NCBI GenBank assembly: GCA_035604215.1
Contig: DATNIW010000035.1
Span: 1-15,885, forward strand
DNA length: 15,885 nucleotides
Source: UBA5070 sp035604215
GTDB taxonomy: Bacteria; Fibrobacterota; Fibrobacteria; UBA5070
Direction of reading: 5' to 3'
The translations under genes were made by a program, and so were the position numbers. Below are positions 1-6,624 of this stretch, piece after piece; the stretch's first letter is position 1, and each line of letters starts with the position of its first letter. The notes under the pieces were generated by a model, which did no database searches, was not told where the DNA came from, and worked only from the letters and a program-made list of their open reading frames with translations.

Positions 1-82
1 AATCTCCGGCCCATCGCTGCCCTGGTTGCGGAATGAGGTAGCTCTTGCCCAACCCTCGGATCTCCAGGATGGGGACGCTCAC
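1..82 (-). CDS. ABC transporter ATP-binding protein, N-terminal fragment (Wzt/KpsT type)
   Basis: Only the first 27 codons lie in the window; the gene continues past the left edge. It starts at GTG 82-80, and that GTG shares four bases (GTGA) with the stop of the upstream permease, so the two are almost certainly translated together. The visible N-terminus reads VSVPILEIRGLGKSYLIP, the usual first strand of an ABC ATPase (the LEIRGLGKSY pattern just before the A-loop aromatic). Walker A and the rest are outside the window. Next to a Wzm-like permease, the expected role is ATP hydrolysis for export of an O-antigen or other surface polysaccharide across the inner membrane. Whether it carries the C-terminal carbohydrate-binding domain of true Wzt proteins cannot be seen. 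Confidence 0.8.
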   Translation of the reverse strand, partial: MSVPILEIRGLGKSYLIPQPGQRWAGD

Positions 83-915
83 AGCCAGTCCGCCATGCGG
101 CGTTCCACGCGCCGGAACACCGCGACCGCCACGACCACCAGAGCGGCCGAAACGATGTAGCTGGCCAGGAGACTCCAGGCGGGCGGCAGATCCGATCCGG
201 TGAACGCGTGGCGGAACACCAGCACCGGGGCGCTGATGGGATTGATCAGGAGCGCGGTGCGGTATCGTCCCGGCACCACGTGCAACGGGTACACGACCGG
301 CGTCGCGTAGAACCAGATCTGGGTCAGGAACGGCGCGAGTTGCCGAAAATCACGATAGCGGATGCTGAGGGATGCGAACAGCACGCCCAGGGAGGAAGAG
401 ACCATCAGAACGGGCGGTATCGCCAGGAGCGAGAGGAAGATCCTGCCGCCGACAGGCACCCCGAACCACAAGGTGATGGGGAGGATGAGGGCAGCCGCGA
501 TGGCGAAGTCGGCCACCGACGACATCGACGCCGCAAGCGGGATGACCAGACGGGGGAAATAGACCTTGGTGATGAGCCGTTCCTCCAGGATCAGCGAGTT
601 GTTCCCGCGTTCGAAAGCCTGGGCGAAAAGCGTCCAAAGCACCATGGCGGGATAGGAGAACGCCACGTAGGGCAGTCCGTCGGAGGGAACCTTCACGAAA
701 ACGCCGAACAGGATGCTGAAGATGCCGGCTGTCATCAGCGGCTGCAGCACGACCCAGAAGGCGCCCATGGCGGTCTGGGCGAATCGGATCTTCAGGTGCC
801 GCAGGACCAGCAGGAGGAAGAGATCCCGGGCCTGCAACAGCTCGCGTGCGGCACGTGTCCATCCGCTGCCGCGCGCGCTGATCAGGATCCAATTCCGCCC
901 TTCTTGCTCCCTCAC
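79..915 (-). CDS. ABC-2 type polysaccharide export permease (Wzm/KpsM/TagG family)
   Basis: Predicted inner-membrane permease of about 278 residues that, with the ATPase downstream, would export a lipid-linked polysaccharide. Family hallmarks visible are LKIRFAQTAMGAFW (about residues 41-54) followed by VVLQPLM at the first membrane segment, KVYFPRLVIPLA (117-128), SIRYRDFRQLAPF (184-196) and WFYATPVVYPL (201-211). About six hydrophobic segments are present, and the length matches the family norm of 260-280 residues. The frame stays open upstream to 1197, but that would overlap the preceding gene and add residues of no family resemblance. Two adjacent GTG codons (918 and 915) follow a GGAGG, with short spacing, so the start is approximate. 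It lies about 85 bp after the DUF707 gene and overlaps the ATPase start by 4 bp. Confidence 0.9.
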   Translation of the reverse strand: MREQEGRNWILISARGSGWTRAARELLQARDLFLLLVLRHLKIRFAQTAMGAFWVVLQPLMTAGIFSILFGVFVKVPSDGLPYVAFSYPAMVLWTLFAQAFERGNNSLILEERLITKVYFPRLVIPLAASMSSVADFAIAAALILPITLWFGVPVGGRIFLSLLAIPPVLMVSSSLGVLFASLSIRYRDFRQLAPFLTQIWFYATPVVYPLHVVPGRYRTALLINPISAPVLVFRHAFTGSDLPPAWSLLASYIVSAALVVVAVAVFRRVERRMADWL

Positions 916-939
916 CACGCCTCCGAATTTCCCTGCATG

Positions 940-957
940 TCGCGCGACCAAGCGCGC
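940..957. other. Stem-loop in the gap before the ABC permease gene
   Basis: CGCGC (941-945) and GCGCG (952-956) are inverted repeats around a six-base loop, extendable by a T-G wobble. It sits in the roughly 85-bp gap between the DUF707 gene and the permease start. On the transcribed (minus) strand a T-rich stretch (TATTTTT) lies before the stem rather than after it, so it is not an intrinsic terminator. It could be a leader structure or could flank an internal promoter; in GC-rich DNA it could also be chance. Confidence 0.25.
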
Positions 958-1000
958 AAAAATAGCTTGGGCAAACCCCTCCGGGGCAGGTGCTCCAGGC

Positions 1001-1930
1001 TCAATTCGCCGCCGGACCGGAGGGCGGCAGGGCGGTCCGCGGCCGAAGCCAGCGTTCCGGATACCCGAGGGTGTGGAAAACCTGGTCGACCAGGAACGTC
1101 CGGACGTCCCTCCGTCCGGTTCCGCGCATCCGTTCGCGCGCGATATGGGCCGCCACGGGCTCGCCGCGGAGCAGGAGCCGGAGAACCTCCCCGACACCCG
1201 GGGCCCGGGATTCGAAGGTGACGATCTTGCCGGATTTCGTCAAGCCGGCGTGGATGCGCGGAACCGCACGGTCGACGGCCAGTTCGAGGAGGCATTCCCG
1301 GTGTTCCACCTGCACGTCCACGCCCATCGAATCCAGGAGCCCGTACAGAGGTCCGCCCACGGGCCGGGTGTGCCGGATGGACACCTCGTCGACGATGGCG
1401 ATCCGACGATCGCCGCCGATCCGCGCGGCCCAGAGGAAATCCAACCCCCACCCGCTCTGGGTCCGGACGAATGTGTCCAGGCACGCCAGCAACGCGTTCC
1501 GTTGGAAGCAAGGCGCCATGATCTCCACGAAATTCGTCCAGCGCAGGATGAATCTCGGGTTTCGAAGCGTGATGGGGAAACTGATGTGGCTCGCGGGATC
1601 CAAGGAGGGTTGCGCCAGAGCCAGGCGATGTACGGAGCACAATTCGAAAAACCGATCGATGCTCCTTCCGTCGACGGCCAAGTCGTCGTCGGGAAGCCAG
1701 ATGTGCTCGTATCCGGACCAATCCAGACCGCCTCCGGCGAGGATCTCGTGGAAGGCCGGAAACTCGGTGCCCTTGCGATCGAACCTCGCGAGGCAGCCGT
1801 CCTTGTGGATTTCGGGATCGTCGCCGTAGTAGCTCACGACCAGATCCCAGTTCCTTTCGGTCTCGGGCACCAGCCATGTCGGGTGCAGCGAAGTGTCGCC
1901 CGCCCGAACCAGCACGAGGTTCCGTTTCAT
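1001..1930 (-). CDS. DUF707 family glycosyltransferase-like protein
   Basis: Protein of 309 residues from ATG 1930. The N-terminal 200 residues match what I know of the DUF707 family: NLVLVRAGDTSLHPTWL (4-20), NWDLVVSYYGDDP (27-39), an acidic HIWLPDDDL motif (77-84), ALAQPSLDPASHISFPIT (104-121), RWTNFVEIMAPCF (130-142), SGWGLDFLW (159-167) and RHTRPVGGPLY (187-197). The DDD triad (81-83) resembles the metal/nucleotide-sugar DxD motif of GT-A enzymes; biochemical function is not established, so glycosyl transfer is inferred from family appearance and neighbours. About 100 further C-terminal residues are not recognised. ATG 1945 is an alternative start five codons upstream; neither has a convincing ribosome-binding site. 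It follows the GT4 gene by about 35 bp in the same operon. Confidence 0.82.
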   Translation of the reverse strand: MKRNLVLVRAGDTSLHPTWLVPETERNWDLVVSYYGDDPEIHKDGCLARFDRKGTEFPAFHEILAGGGLDWSGYEHIWLPDDDLAVDGRSIDRFFELCSVHRLALAQPSLDPASHISFPITLRNPRFILRWTNFVEIMAPCFQRNALLACLDTFVRTQSGWGLDFLWAARIGGDRRIAIVDEVSIRHTRPVGGPLYGLLDSMGVDVQVEHRECLLELAVDRAVPRIHAGLTKSGKIVTFESRAPGVGEVLRLLLRGEPVAAHIARERMRGTGRRDVRTFLVDQVFHTLGYPERWLRPRTALPPSGPAAN

Positions 1931-1964
1931 CCCCACGTCGGGCATCCATCCGAAGCGCGCATTC

Positions 1965-3167
1965 TCATCGGGCGGTTTCGACCCACTCCGCCAGGCGTTG
2001 GCATAGGGCGCTCCACCGGAAATTCTCGGCGTGGGCACGGATTTCGTCGAACTTTTCCAGAGGGTCCCGGACTCCCGAGAAGATGGCGCCAAGCTCCCCG
2101 GCGAGATCGGTCCCGGTTCGCACGACCTTCCCTATCGACCCATGGTCCAGGATGTCCTCGATCGAGGAGACCGGGGTGGAAACGATGTGGCAGCCGAAGT
2201 GGAGGGCATCGATCAACGCGAGCGAAAAGCCTTCCCAGCGCGAGGTCGTGCAGAACACCTTCGCCCTTCGGTACCAGGCGTACAGGTCGCGCCGGTCGCG
2301 GATGTCCCCCGCCAGCTCCACCTTGTTCCGCAGTTCCGGTTTGCGCCGGAAAAACGCTTCCACACGCTCCCGGAAGGATTCCTCCACCGGCCCCACCAGG
2401 ACCACTTTCCAACTCCCGAGATCGCAGAACTCCAGGGCGTCGAGGAGCATTTCCGTGTTCTTCTGTTCGGTACCGATGCGGCCGACGTAGATCATCAAGT
2501 CCTCCTTTCCCTCCCGGTCGATCTCCCCGAAACCGTTGGCGGAAAGCCACGTGTCGTCCACCCCGTTGGGCAGGAGCTTCAGACGCTTCCGACACCAAGG
2601 GTGGAGACGCAGGTAGTTGCGCATCGAGACTTCGCTCTCCGCCGTCAGGAGATCGGGGACGAACGTGGCCCACAATTGCGGAAGCAGGAAATCGTGCATG
2701 AACACGAACCAGCTCGACTCCTTCCTGCGCACCTCCCCTTCGAGCCACGTCTCGTTGGCGTCGAGCTTGAGGTACAGGAAACCGCGCGGGTTGAGCAGCT
2801 TGTACAGGAGCCCGAGGATCATGGTCTCCCGGGTGTGGTTGAACAGCAGCAGGACTTGGATCCGTCTGGCGTTTTTCCAGACATGGCGGATGACGGCGCG
2901 AGGTGGCCAACGGAACTGCCGGTAGCCCGGTTCGTCGGGGAGCCTTTGCAACGCCAACCATCGCGTCTCGTCCCGGGCGTAGGAGAAATCGCGTTCGCGG
3001 TCTAGGCATACGAAGTGGGATTCGTATCCGCAGGATCGCGCCATCACATTCGCGATCATGCCGATGTCCTTGACCAGGTGGACATTGCGCGCATCGGGAT
3101 AGATGCAAGTCCAATTTCTGCGGTGTTGGACCAATCGGGAGACTTTCGGCGTGCAGGTGGCAACCAT
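1965..3167 (-). CDS. GT4 family (GT-B fold) glycosyltransferase
   Basis: Cytoplasmic or membrane-associated glycosyltransferase of 400 residues, the first gene of the minus-strand polysaccharide operon. The C-terminal Rossmann half carries LLPNGVDD (198-205), the donor-site segment YVGRIGTEQKNTEML (227-241) with Lys236 in the usual K position, and CTTSRWEGFSLALID (306-320). In the EX7E motif the first Glu is Glu312, but the second position is Asp320 instead of Glu, a conservative change. The N-terminal acceptor half is divergent, so donor and acceptor cannot be named. The start at ATG 3167 has no clear Shine-Dalgarno but is the natural upstream limit, facing the divergent flippase gene about 130 bp away. 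Confidence 0.88.
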   Translation of the reverse strand: MVATCTPKVSRLVQHRRNWTCIYPDARNVHLVKDIGMIANVMARSCGYESHFVCLDRERDFSYARDETRWLALQRLPDEPGYRQFRWPPRAVIRHVWKNARRIQVLLLFNHTRETMILGLLYKLLNPRGFLYLKLDANETWLEGEVRRKESSWFVFMHDFLLPQLWATFVPDLLTAESEVSMRNYLRLHPWCRKRLKLLPNGVDDTWLSANGFGEIDREGKEDLMIYVGRIGTEQKNTEMLLDALEFCDLGSWKVVLVGPVEESFRERVEAFFRRKPELRNKVELAGDIRDRRDLYAWYRRAKVFCTTSRWEGFSLALIDALHFGCHIVSTPVSSIEDILDHGSIGKVVRTGTDLAGELGAIFSGVRDPLEKFDEIRAHAENFRWSALCQRLAEWVETAR

Positions 3168-3296
3168 CGGGCTGGCCTGTGGGGAAACTTACTTCTCGAA
3201 GCGATTTCGCATGGGCGGACGCTCCCTTTTGGACCCGTCCTGAACCGTCGAGCCCAAATTTTACCACCCGGCTTTCCGGGTTCTAGATTGACTGCG
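3168..3296. promoter_or_regulatory. Divergent intergenic region between polysaccharide operons
   Basis: This 129-bp gap separates the minus-strand GT4/DUF707/ABC-exporter operon from the plus-strand flippase operon, so it should hold both promoters. On the minus strand a TAAAAT hexamer (complement of 3258-3263) is the best -10-like match, but no good -35 box stands 16-18 bp upstream. On the plus strand no convincing pair was found. The assignment therefore rests on gene orientation. A short dyad lies at 3266-3281. Confidence 0.5.
3266..3281. repeat. 6-bp inverted repeat upstream of flippase start
   Basis: ACCCGG (3266-3271), a CTTT loop, then CCGGGT (3276-3281) form a perfect 6-bp stem ending about 15 bases before the GTG proposed as the flippase start. 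No T-run follows on either strand, so it is not a terminator. It may be an operator or a hairpin at the 5' end of the flippase mRNA. Confidence 0.35.
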
Positions 3297-4715
3297 GTGG
3301 ACGAACTGCGTCGCATCGACCGAGGGGCCGCTTGGACGCTGGTCGGAAACATCATGAACGCCGTTCCGGCTCTGCTGGAACTCGCGTTGTTGCGCAAGTT
3401 CGGGCTGGCGGTCTGGGGCGAGTTCCTGGCCGCCCAGGCCGTGGTCATGGTCGTGGGCCGGGTGAGCTGCATGGGCATGGACAAGGCCATGCTCTGGTAC
3501 CTGCCCGGCATGGCCCGGGAGGGACGGGGAATCCGCCGTCCGGCCTGGGGGGCCGCCCTGATCGCCGCCCTGGTCGGCAGCGCGTCGGCGATTCTCTTCG
3601 CCTGGCCTCTTCTGCGGTGGATCCTTCCTCGGGAAACCCAAATGGGTCTGGCCAGACTCGTGGTCCTGGCCATCCCCTTCTTCTGTGCCAGCGAGGTCTT
3701 CATCGGCGCCTTGCAGGGGGTGCAGAAGTTCCACTACCGGCCGCTTCTGCGGGACCTCGGGGCGTCGGCGTTCTTCGCTCCCGTCGCCCTCGGACTTTCG
3801 CTGTTCTTCTCGGTGGGACCGGTCAGCCTCGGGATCGGCTTCCTGGCGGGGCATTTCACCATCGCCTTCCTCTCCGCTTGGTTCTGGTCCAGGGAAAGCC
3901 GCGATTCAAAGCACGGCCCGTTGGTGCCCTCCCGAGCCCTCCTCCGCTACGGCGTGCCGATGTGGATGGCCGACAGCGTGAACTCCGCCGGGATGCGCGC
4001 GACCGTGCTCATGCTCTCCCGCGTGGCGGCACCGGGGGTGGTGGGCGCCTTCGGGGTGATGCAGAGCATCTTGGAAACCACCTCCCTGGCTCGGCGCGCC
4101 TTCGAGACGCCTCTGGTGGCGCTCGTCGCCAGCATCCGCACCTCGCTCCCGGAGGTTTCCGTCCTCTACCGCAAGGTGGTCCATCGGGCCCTCCTGTGGC
4201 AAACCCCCCTGGTCCTGGTCGCCGCGAGCGCCGGTGGGACGATCCTGCATCTCATCTCCCCGCACCTGGGTGGCGACAGGGAGCACTGGGGACTCCTTTG
4301 CATGATCGCCTGCTACTTCGTCGGCACCGGTCCGGCGCTGGGCCAGCAGGTCCTTGCGGGTCTCGGAAACTCCCCGAGACTCCTGTTCAACACCCTCTTC
4401 GGAACCGCGGCGACCATCTCGTTCCTCGGGATCCTGACCCCCCGATGGGGATTGGTGGGCGCCTGCGCGGCGCAGGGTCTGTCGACCCTGGCGACGGCAT
4501 CGGTCGGGGCCTTCCAGATCCGCAAGCACGCCGGCCTGCCGGGTTTCCCGGGAAGCTACAGGACCGTCGTCGCGACGACCCTGCTGTTCGCCGCGGTCTG
4601 CACCGCGGCATGGACATTCTGGTCGCGCACCGGTCCCCCATGGCCGGCATGGATCCTGGGAGCGGCTGGGATCGGAGTCTGGGGCTGGTTCGCACCGCGG
4701 AGACTCAAGGCTTGA
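3297..4715 (+). CDS. Polysaccharide flippase, Wzx/MOP-superfamily-like membrane protein
   Basis: Integral inner-membrane protein of about 472 residues with roughly 12 hydrophobic segments. It is expected to flip an undecaprenyl-linked oligosaccharide from the cytoplasmic to the periplasmic face. The N-terminus has the family pattern: a short basic stretch (DELRRIDRG), a first helix (WTLVGNIMNAVPALLELAL), then LLRKFGLAVWGEFLAAQ, where family members usually carry R-x-L-G-x-x-x-Y/W-G. Length and helix density fit Wzx or related exporters. Residues after about 225 include PMWMADSVNSAGMRATVLML, the start of the second half-barrel. GTG 3297 was chosen because it precedes the amphipathic N-terminus; TTG 3288 is an alternative, and there is no strong ribosome-binding site. 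The substrate cannot be told from sequence. Confidence 0.82.
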   Translation: MDELRRIDRGAAWTLVGNIMNAVPALLELALLRKFGLAVWGEFLAAQAVVMVVGRVSCMGMDKAMLWYLPGMAREGRGIRRPAWGAALIAALVGSASAILFAWPLLRWILPRETQMGLARLVVLAIPFFCASEVFIGALQGVQKFHYRPLLRDLGASAFFAPVALGLSLFFSVGPVSLGIGFLAGHFTIAFLSAWFWSRESRDSKHGPLVPSRALLRYGVPMWMADSVNSAGMRATVLMLSRVAAPGVVGAFGVMQSILETTSLARRAFETPLVALVASIRTSLPEVSVLYRKVVHRALLWQTPLVLVAASAGGTILHLISPHLGGDREHWGLLCMIACYFVGTGPALGQQVLAGLGNSPRLLFNTLFGTAATISFLGILTPRWGLVGACAAQGLSTLATASVGAFQIRKHAGLPGFPGSYRTVVATTLLFAAVCTAAWTFWSRTGPPWPAWILGAAGIGVWGWFAPRRLKA

Positions 4716-4722
4716 AGCAATT

Positions 4723-4741
4723 TTCCGATCCTCGGAAGGGG
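4723..4741 (+). promoter_or_regulatory. Hairpin overlapping a strong ribosome-binding site
   Basis: TTCCGA (4723-4728), loop TCC, then TCGGAA (4732-4737) form a perfect 6-bp hairpin just after the flippase stop. The GGAAGGGG at 4734-4741 looks like a strong Shine-Dalgarno for the ATG at 4747, and its GGAA half lies inside the stem. The structure could dampen or gate translation of the small ORF and, by coupling, the glycosyltransferase behind it. This is inferred from base pairing alone. Confidence 0.3.
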
Positions 4742-4746
4742 ACGAA

Positions 4747-4791
4747 ATGACGCTCGAAGCGACCGCGGCACCCCGGGAGGGAATTTCCTGA
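4747..4791 (+). CDS. Putative 14-residue leader ORF
   Basis: ATG 4747 opens a 14-codon frame (MTLEATAAPREGIS) whose TGA (4789-4791) overlaps the ATG of the following glycosyltransferase as TGATG. It is preceded at a spacing of five bases by GGAAGGGG, a better ribosome-binding site than most in the window. The peptide has no recognisable function; if translated it would act mainly by termination-reinitiation coupling to the next gene. The glycosyltransferase also has its own GGGAGG about ten bases before its ATG, so the leader may be unnecessary or chance. Confidence 0.28.
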   Translation: MTLEATAAPREGIS

Positions 4792-6035
4792 TGGCGAGGA
4801 TCCTCCTTTGGTTCCCCCACGCGTTCCATCGCCAGAGGATGGGATCCCAGCAAGGGGCGATGAAGCTCCTGAAGGGACTTCTCTCGACCGGCCACGAAAT
4901 CCACATCGCTTCGGGGACGTACCCTGTCGGTTCCGGGATGGAGTGGAATTCCGAAGGCTTCGCCGCCATGGAAGCCGCGGGAGTGAAAAGCGTCCATGTG
5001 CACCGCAGCATGCTGGACGACATGATCGGCTTGGCCCTGCGCAAGCGGGACGAACGCACCGGGCGAGTTCGCCCCCTGGACTCGTGGGCGTACGCGCCGC
5101 CCCTCCTCCGGAAGTGGTTCGGACGCCTCGCGGCGAGGATCCGGCCCGACATCCTGGTGGTGAACTACGCGAGCTCCGACACCTTGGTGGAAGCATCGGG
5201 TTTCGACCGGTCCCGATGCATCCTGGACCTGCCCGATCTCGTCCTGGTGAACAAGGCGATGCGCCGGTTCCTGTCGCGCAACCTTCCGCCGGGCCCCCTG
5301 GATCCCGCCACGGCGCCGGACAGGATCCTGGATCTCGAGTGCTTCGCCGGGATGGAGGCCGGCGCCGGATCCGAGGAGGTGGACATATGCGCCCGTTATG
5401 GACGGGTCCTTTCCGTATCCAGGCGCGAGGCCGACCTGGTCGACGCCCGAGGCGGGAGTGCCGTCCACCTTCCGGTGTCCATGGCTCCCGTGCCGTTGGA
5501 CAATTCCTGGTCCGGGCGCGCCATCCTCGCCACCGGACCCAACTCGTTCAACGCCCAGGGCTACCTCTGGTTCGCCGCCAAGGTCCTGCCTCTGGTCAGG
5601 GCGAAGGTTCCCGAGTTCGAGCTCGGGATCACGGGAGCGCTCTGCCCTTCCCTCTCCCCGCTGGACGGAGTCGTACCCATGGGCTTCGTCGAGAACATCT
5701 CCGACATCTACCGGGACGCGCGTTTCTCCATCTGTCCGGTCTTCGGCGGCACCGGCCAGCAGGTCAAGATCGTCGAATCCATGGCCCACGGCGTACCGGT
5801 GGTCGCGCTCTCGGGGCCGGCGCGGGAATCGCCGATCCGCCACGGGATCAACGGCTCCATCTGCGGGAACGAGGAGGCGTTCGCGGAGGCCTGCGTCGGA
5901 CTTTGGAACGACGCCGAACTCCGGCGGAGCCGGGGACTCGCGGCGCGCGCCGCCGTGTCGGAGGAAGCGTCGGACACCAGGTACCGGGGAGAGGTGGCGC
6001 GGATCGTCGAAGACGTCCTTGGTGCCGGGCGATGA
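4791..6035 (+). CDS. GT4-like glycosyltransferase (GT-B fold)
   Basis: Cytoplasmic glycosyltransferase of 414 residues. The N-terminal acceptor domain begins MARILLWFPH and has a glycine/Gln stretch at 18-22 (GSQQG) where related enzymes hold the nucleotide loop. The C-terminal domain has ILATGPNSFNAQGYLWF (245-261) and the donor-site segment CPVFGGTGQQVKIVE (315-329) with Lys326 and Glu329, followed by SMAHGVPVVA. This G-x-G-x-x-x-K-x-x-E pattern is typical of the Glyco_trans_1_4 type. The ATG at 4791 follows GGGAGG at about ten bases. It lies 75 bp after the flippase gene and directly before gmhB. Sugar specificity is unknown; heptose or another core/O-antigen sugar is inferred from neighbours. 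Confidence 0.85.
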   Translation: MARILLWFPHAFHRQRMGSQQGAMKLLKGLLSTGHEIHIASGTYPVGSGMEWNSEGFAAMEAAGVKSVHVHRSMLDDMIGLALRKRDERTGRVRPLDSWAYAPPLLRKWFGRLAARIRPDILVVNYASSDTLVEASGFDRSRCILDLPDLVLVNKAMRRFLSRNLPPGPLDPATAPDRILDLECFAGMEAGAGSEEVDICARYGRVLSVSRREADLVDARGGSAVHLPVSMAPVPLDNSWSGRAILATGPNSFNAQGYLWFAAKVLPLVRAKVPEFELGITGALCPSLSPLDGVVPMGFVENISDIYRDARFSICPVFGGTGQQVKIVESMAHGVPVVALSGPARESPIRHGINGSICGNEEAFAEACVGLWNDAELRRSRGLAARAAVSEEASDTRYRGEVARIVEDVLGAGR

Positions 6036-6103
6036 TCCTCCATGTTCCCATCGCGCGTCCCGGACATCCGACGGCCCGCGCGGCGACGGAGGAACTCCCC
6101 TGA
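6032..6103 (+). CDS. Putative 23-residue coupling ORF between GT4 and gmhB
   Basis: ATG 6032 overlaps the TGA of the GT4 gene (ATGA) and opens a 23-codon frame starting MILHVPIARPGHP. Its own TGA (6101-6103) overlaps the CTG proposed as the gmhB start (CTGA). The frame thus bridges the entire gap between two genes with 4-bp overlaps at each end. No clear Shine-Dalgarno precedes its ATG and the peptide has no recognised domain, so any role would be to carry ribosomes to the GGAGG of gmhB. It could also be chance in GC-rich DNA. Confidence 0.3.
   Translation: MILHVPIARPGHPTARAATEELP
6088..6092 (+). promoter_or_regulatory. Ribosome-binding site deciding the CTG start of gmhB
   Basis: GGAGG at 6088-6092 stands seven bases before CTG 6100, the ideal distance. 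No conventional start codon lies in frame between it and the first HAD motif at codon 8. The next in-frame ATG (6184) would delete the catalytic Asp residues. Confidence 0.7.
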
Positions 6104-6624
6104 ACAAGGCCCTCTTCCTGGACCGCGACGGAGTGGTCAACGTCGAGAAGAACTACGTCCACAGGATCGAGGACTTCGAATTCATGGACGGGATCTTCCC
6201 CCTTTGCGGAAGGTTCCAGGACGAAGGATTCCTGCTCATGGTGACCACCAACCAGGCCGGCATCGCGCGAGGCCTGTACACCCTGGAAGACCTGCACCGC
6301 CTCAACGACTGGATGACCGATCGGTTCGCGGACCACGGGATCCGGCTGGCGAGGATCTACCACTGCCCCCACCATCCGGACTTCACCGGCGAATGCGACT
6401 GCCGCAAGCCCCATCCGGGGATGCTGCTCCAGGCCCGGGACGACTTCGACCTGGCCCTTTCCGAATGCGTCCTCCTGGGCGACAAGGAGAGCGATCTGGA
6501 GGCGGGAAGACGGGCGGGAGTCGTCCACCTTGGAATGGTCCGCGGGCGAACGGCCATCGAATCCGTCCGGCTCGGCGACGGGAAGATCCTCCGCCCCGAG
6601 GATCTTCCGGGCGCGATCGCGTGA
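6100..6624 (+). CDS. gmhB: D-glycero-D-manno-heptose 1,7-bisphosphate 7-phosphatase (HAD family)
   Basis: Cytoplasmic HAD-IIIA phosphatase of 174 residues that removes the 7-phosphate from heptose-1,7-bisphosphate in ADP-heptose synthesis. HAD motif I is LFLDRDGVVN with Asp8 (nucleophile) and Asp10; motif II is TTNQAGIARG (49-58); motif III is Lys103 in CRKPHPGM; motif IV is LGDKESD (126-132). The zinc knuckle of the GmhB/HisB-N group is present as CPHHP (89-93) and CDC (99-101). No ATG, GTG or TTG in this frame lies between the end of the GT4 gene and motif I. CTG 6100 sits seven bases after GGAGG (6088-6092), so a rare CTG start is the best call. The name rests on context with hldD and hldE; the homologous HisB phosphatase is less likely here. 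Confidence 0.9.
   Translation: MNKALFLDRDGVVNVEKNYVHRIEDFEFMDGIFPLCGRFQDEGFLLMVTTNQAGIARGLYTLEDLHRLNDWMTDRFADHGIRLARIYHCPHHPDFTGECDCRKPHPGMLLQARDDFDLALSECVLLGDKESDLEAGRRAGVVHLGMVRGRTAIESVRLGDGKILRPEDLPGAIA

Noticed and set aside
79..1197. Full-length reading of the permease frame from ATG 1197
   Set aside because: The extra 94 residues overlap the DUF707 gene, have no family resemblance, and would make the permease far longer than its family.
713..2701. 662-codon plus-strand frame opposite the polysaccharide export operon
   Set aside because: No domain is recognisable, and the opposite strand encodes a permease, DUF707 and GT4 protein with clear motifs.
3288..3293. TTGACT resembling a -35 box
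   Set aside because: No -10-like hexamer follows at 16-18 bases, and the transcript would start inside the flippase gene.
3906..6140. Very long minus-strand open frame (744 codons) opposite the flippase and GT4 genes
   Set aside because: It is rich in Arg, Pro and Gly with no recognisable domain and lies wholly opposite well-supported genes; this is the usual shadow of GC-rich third positions.
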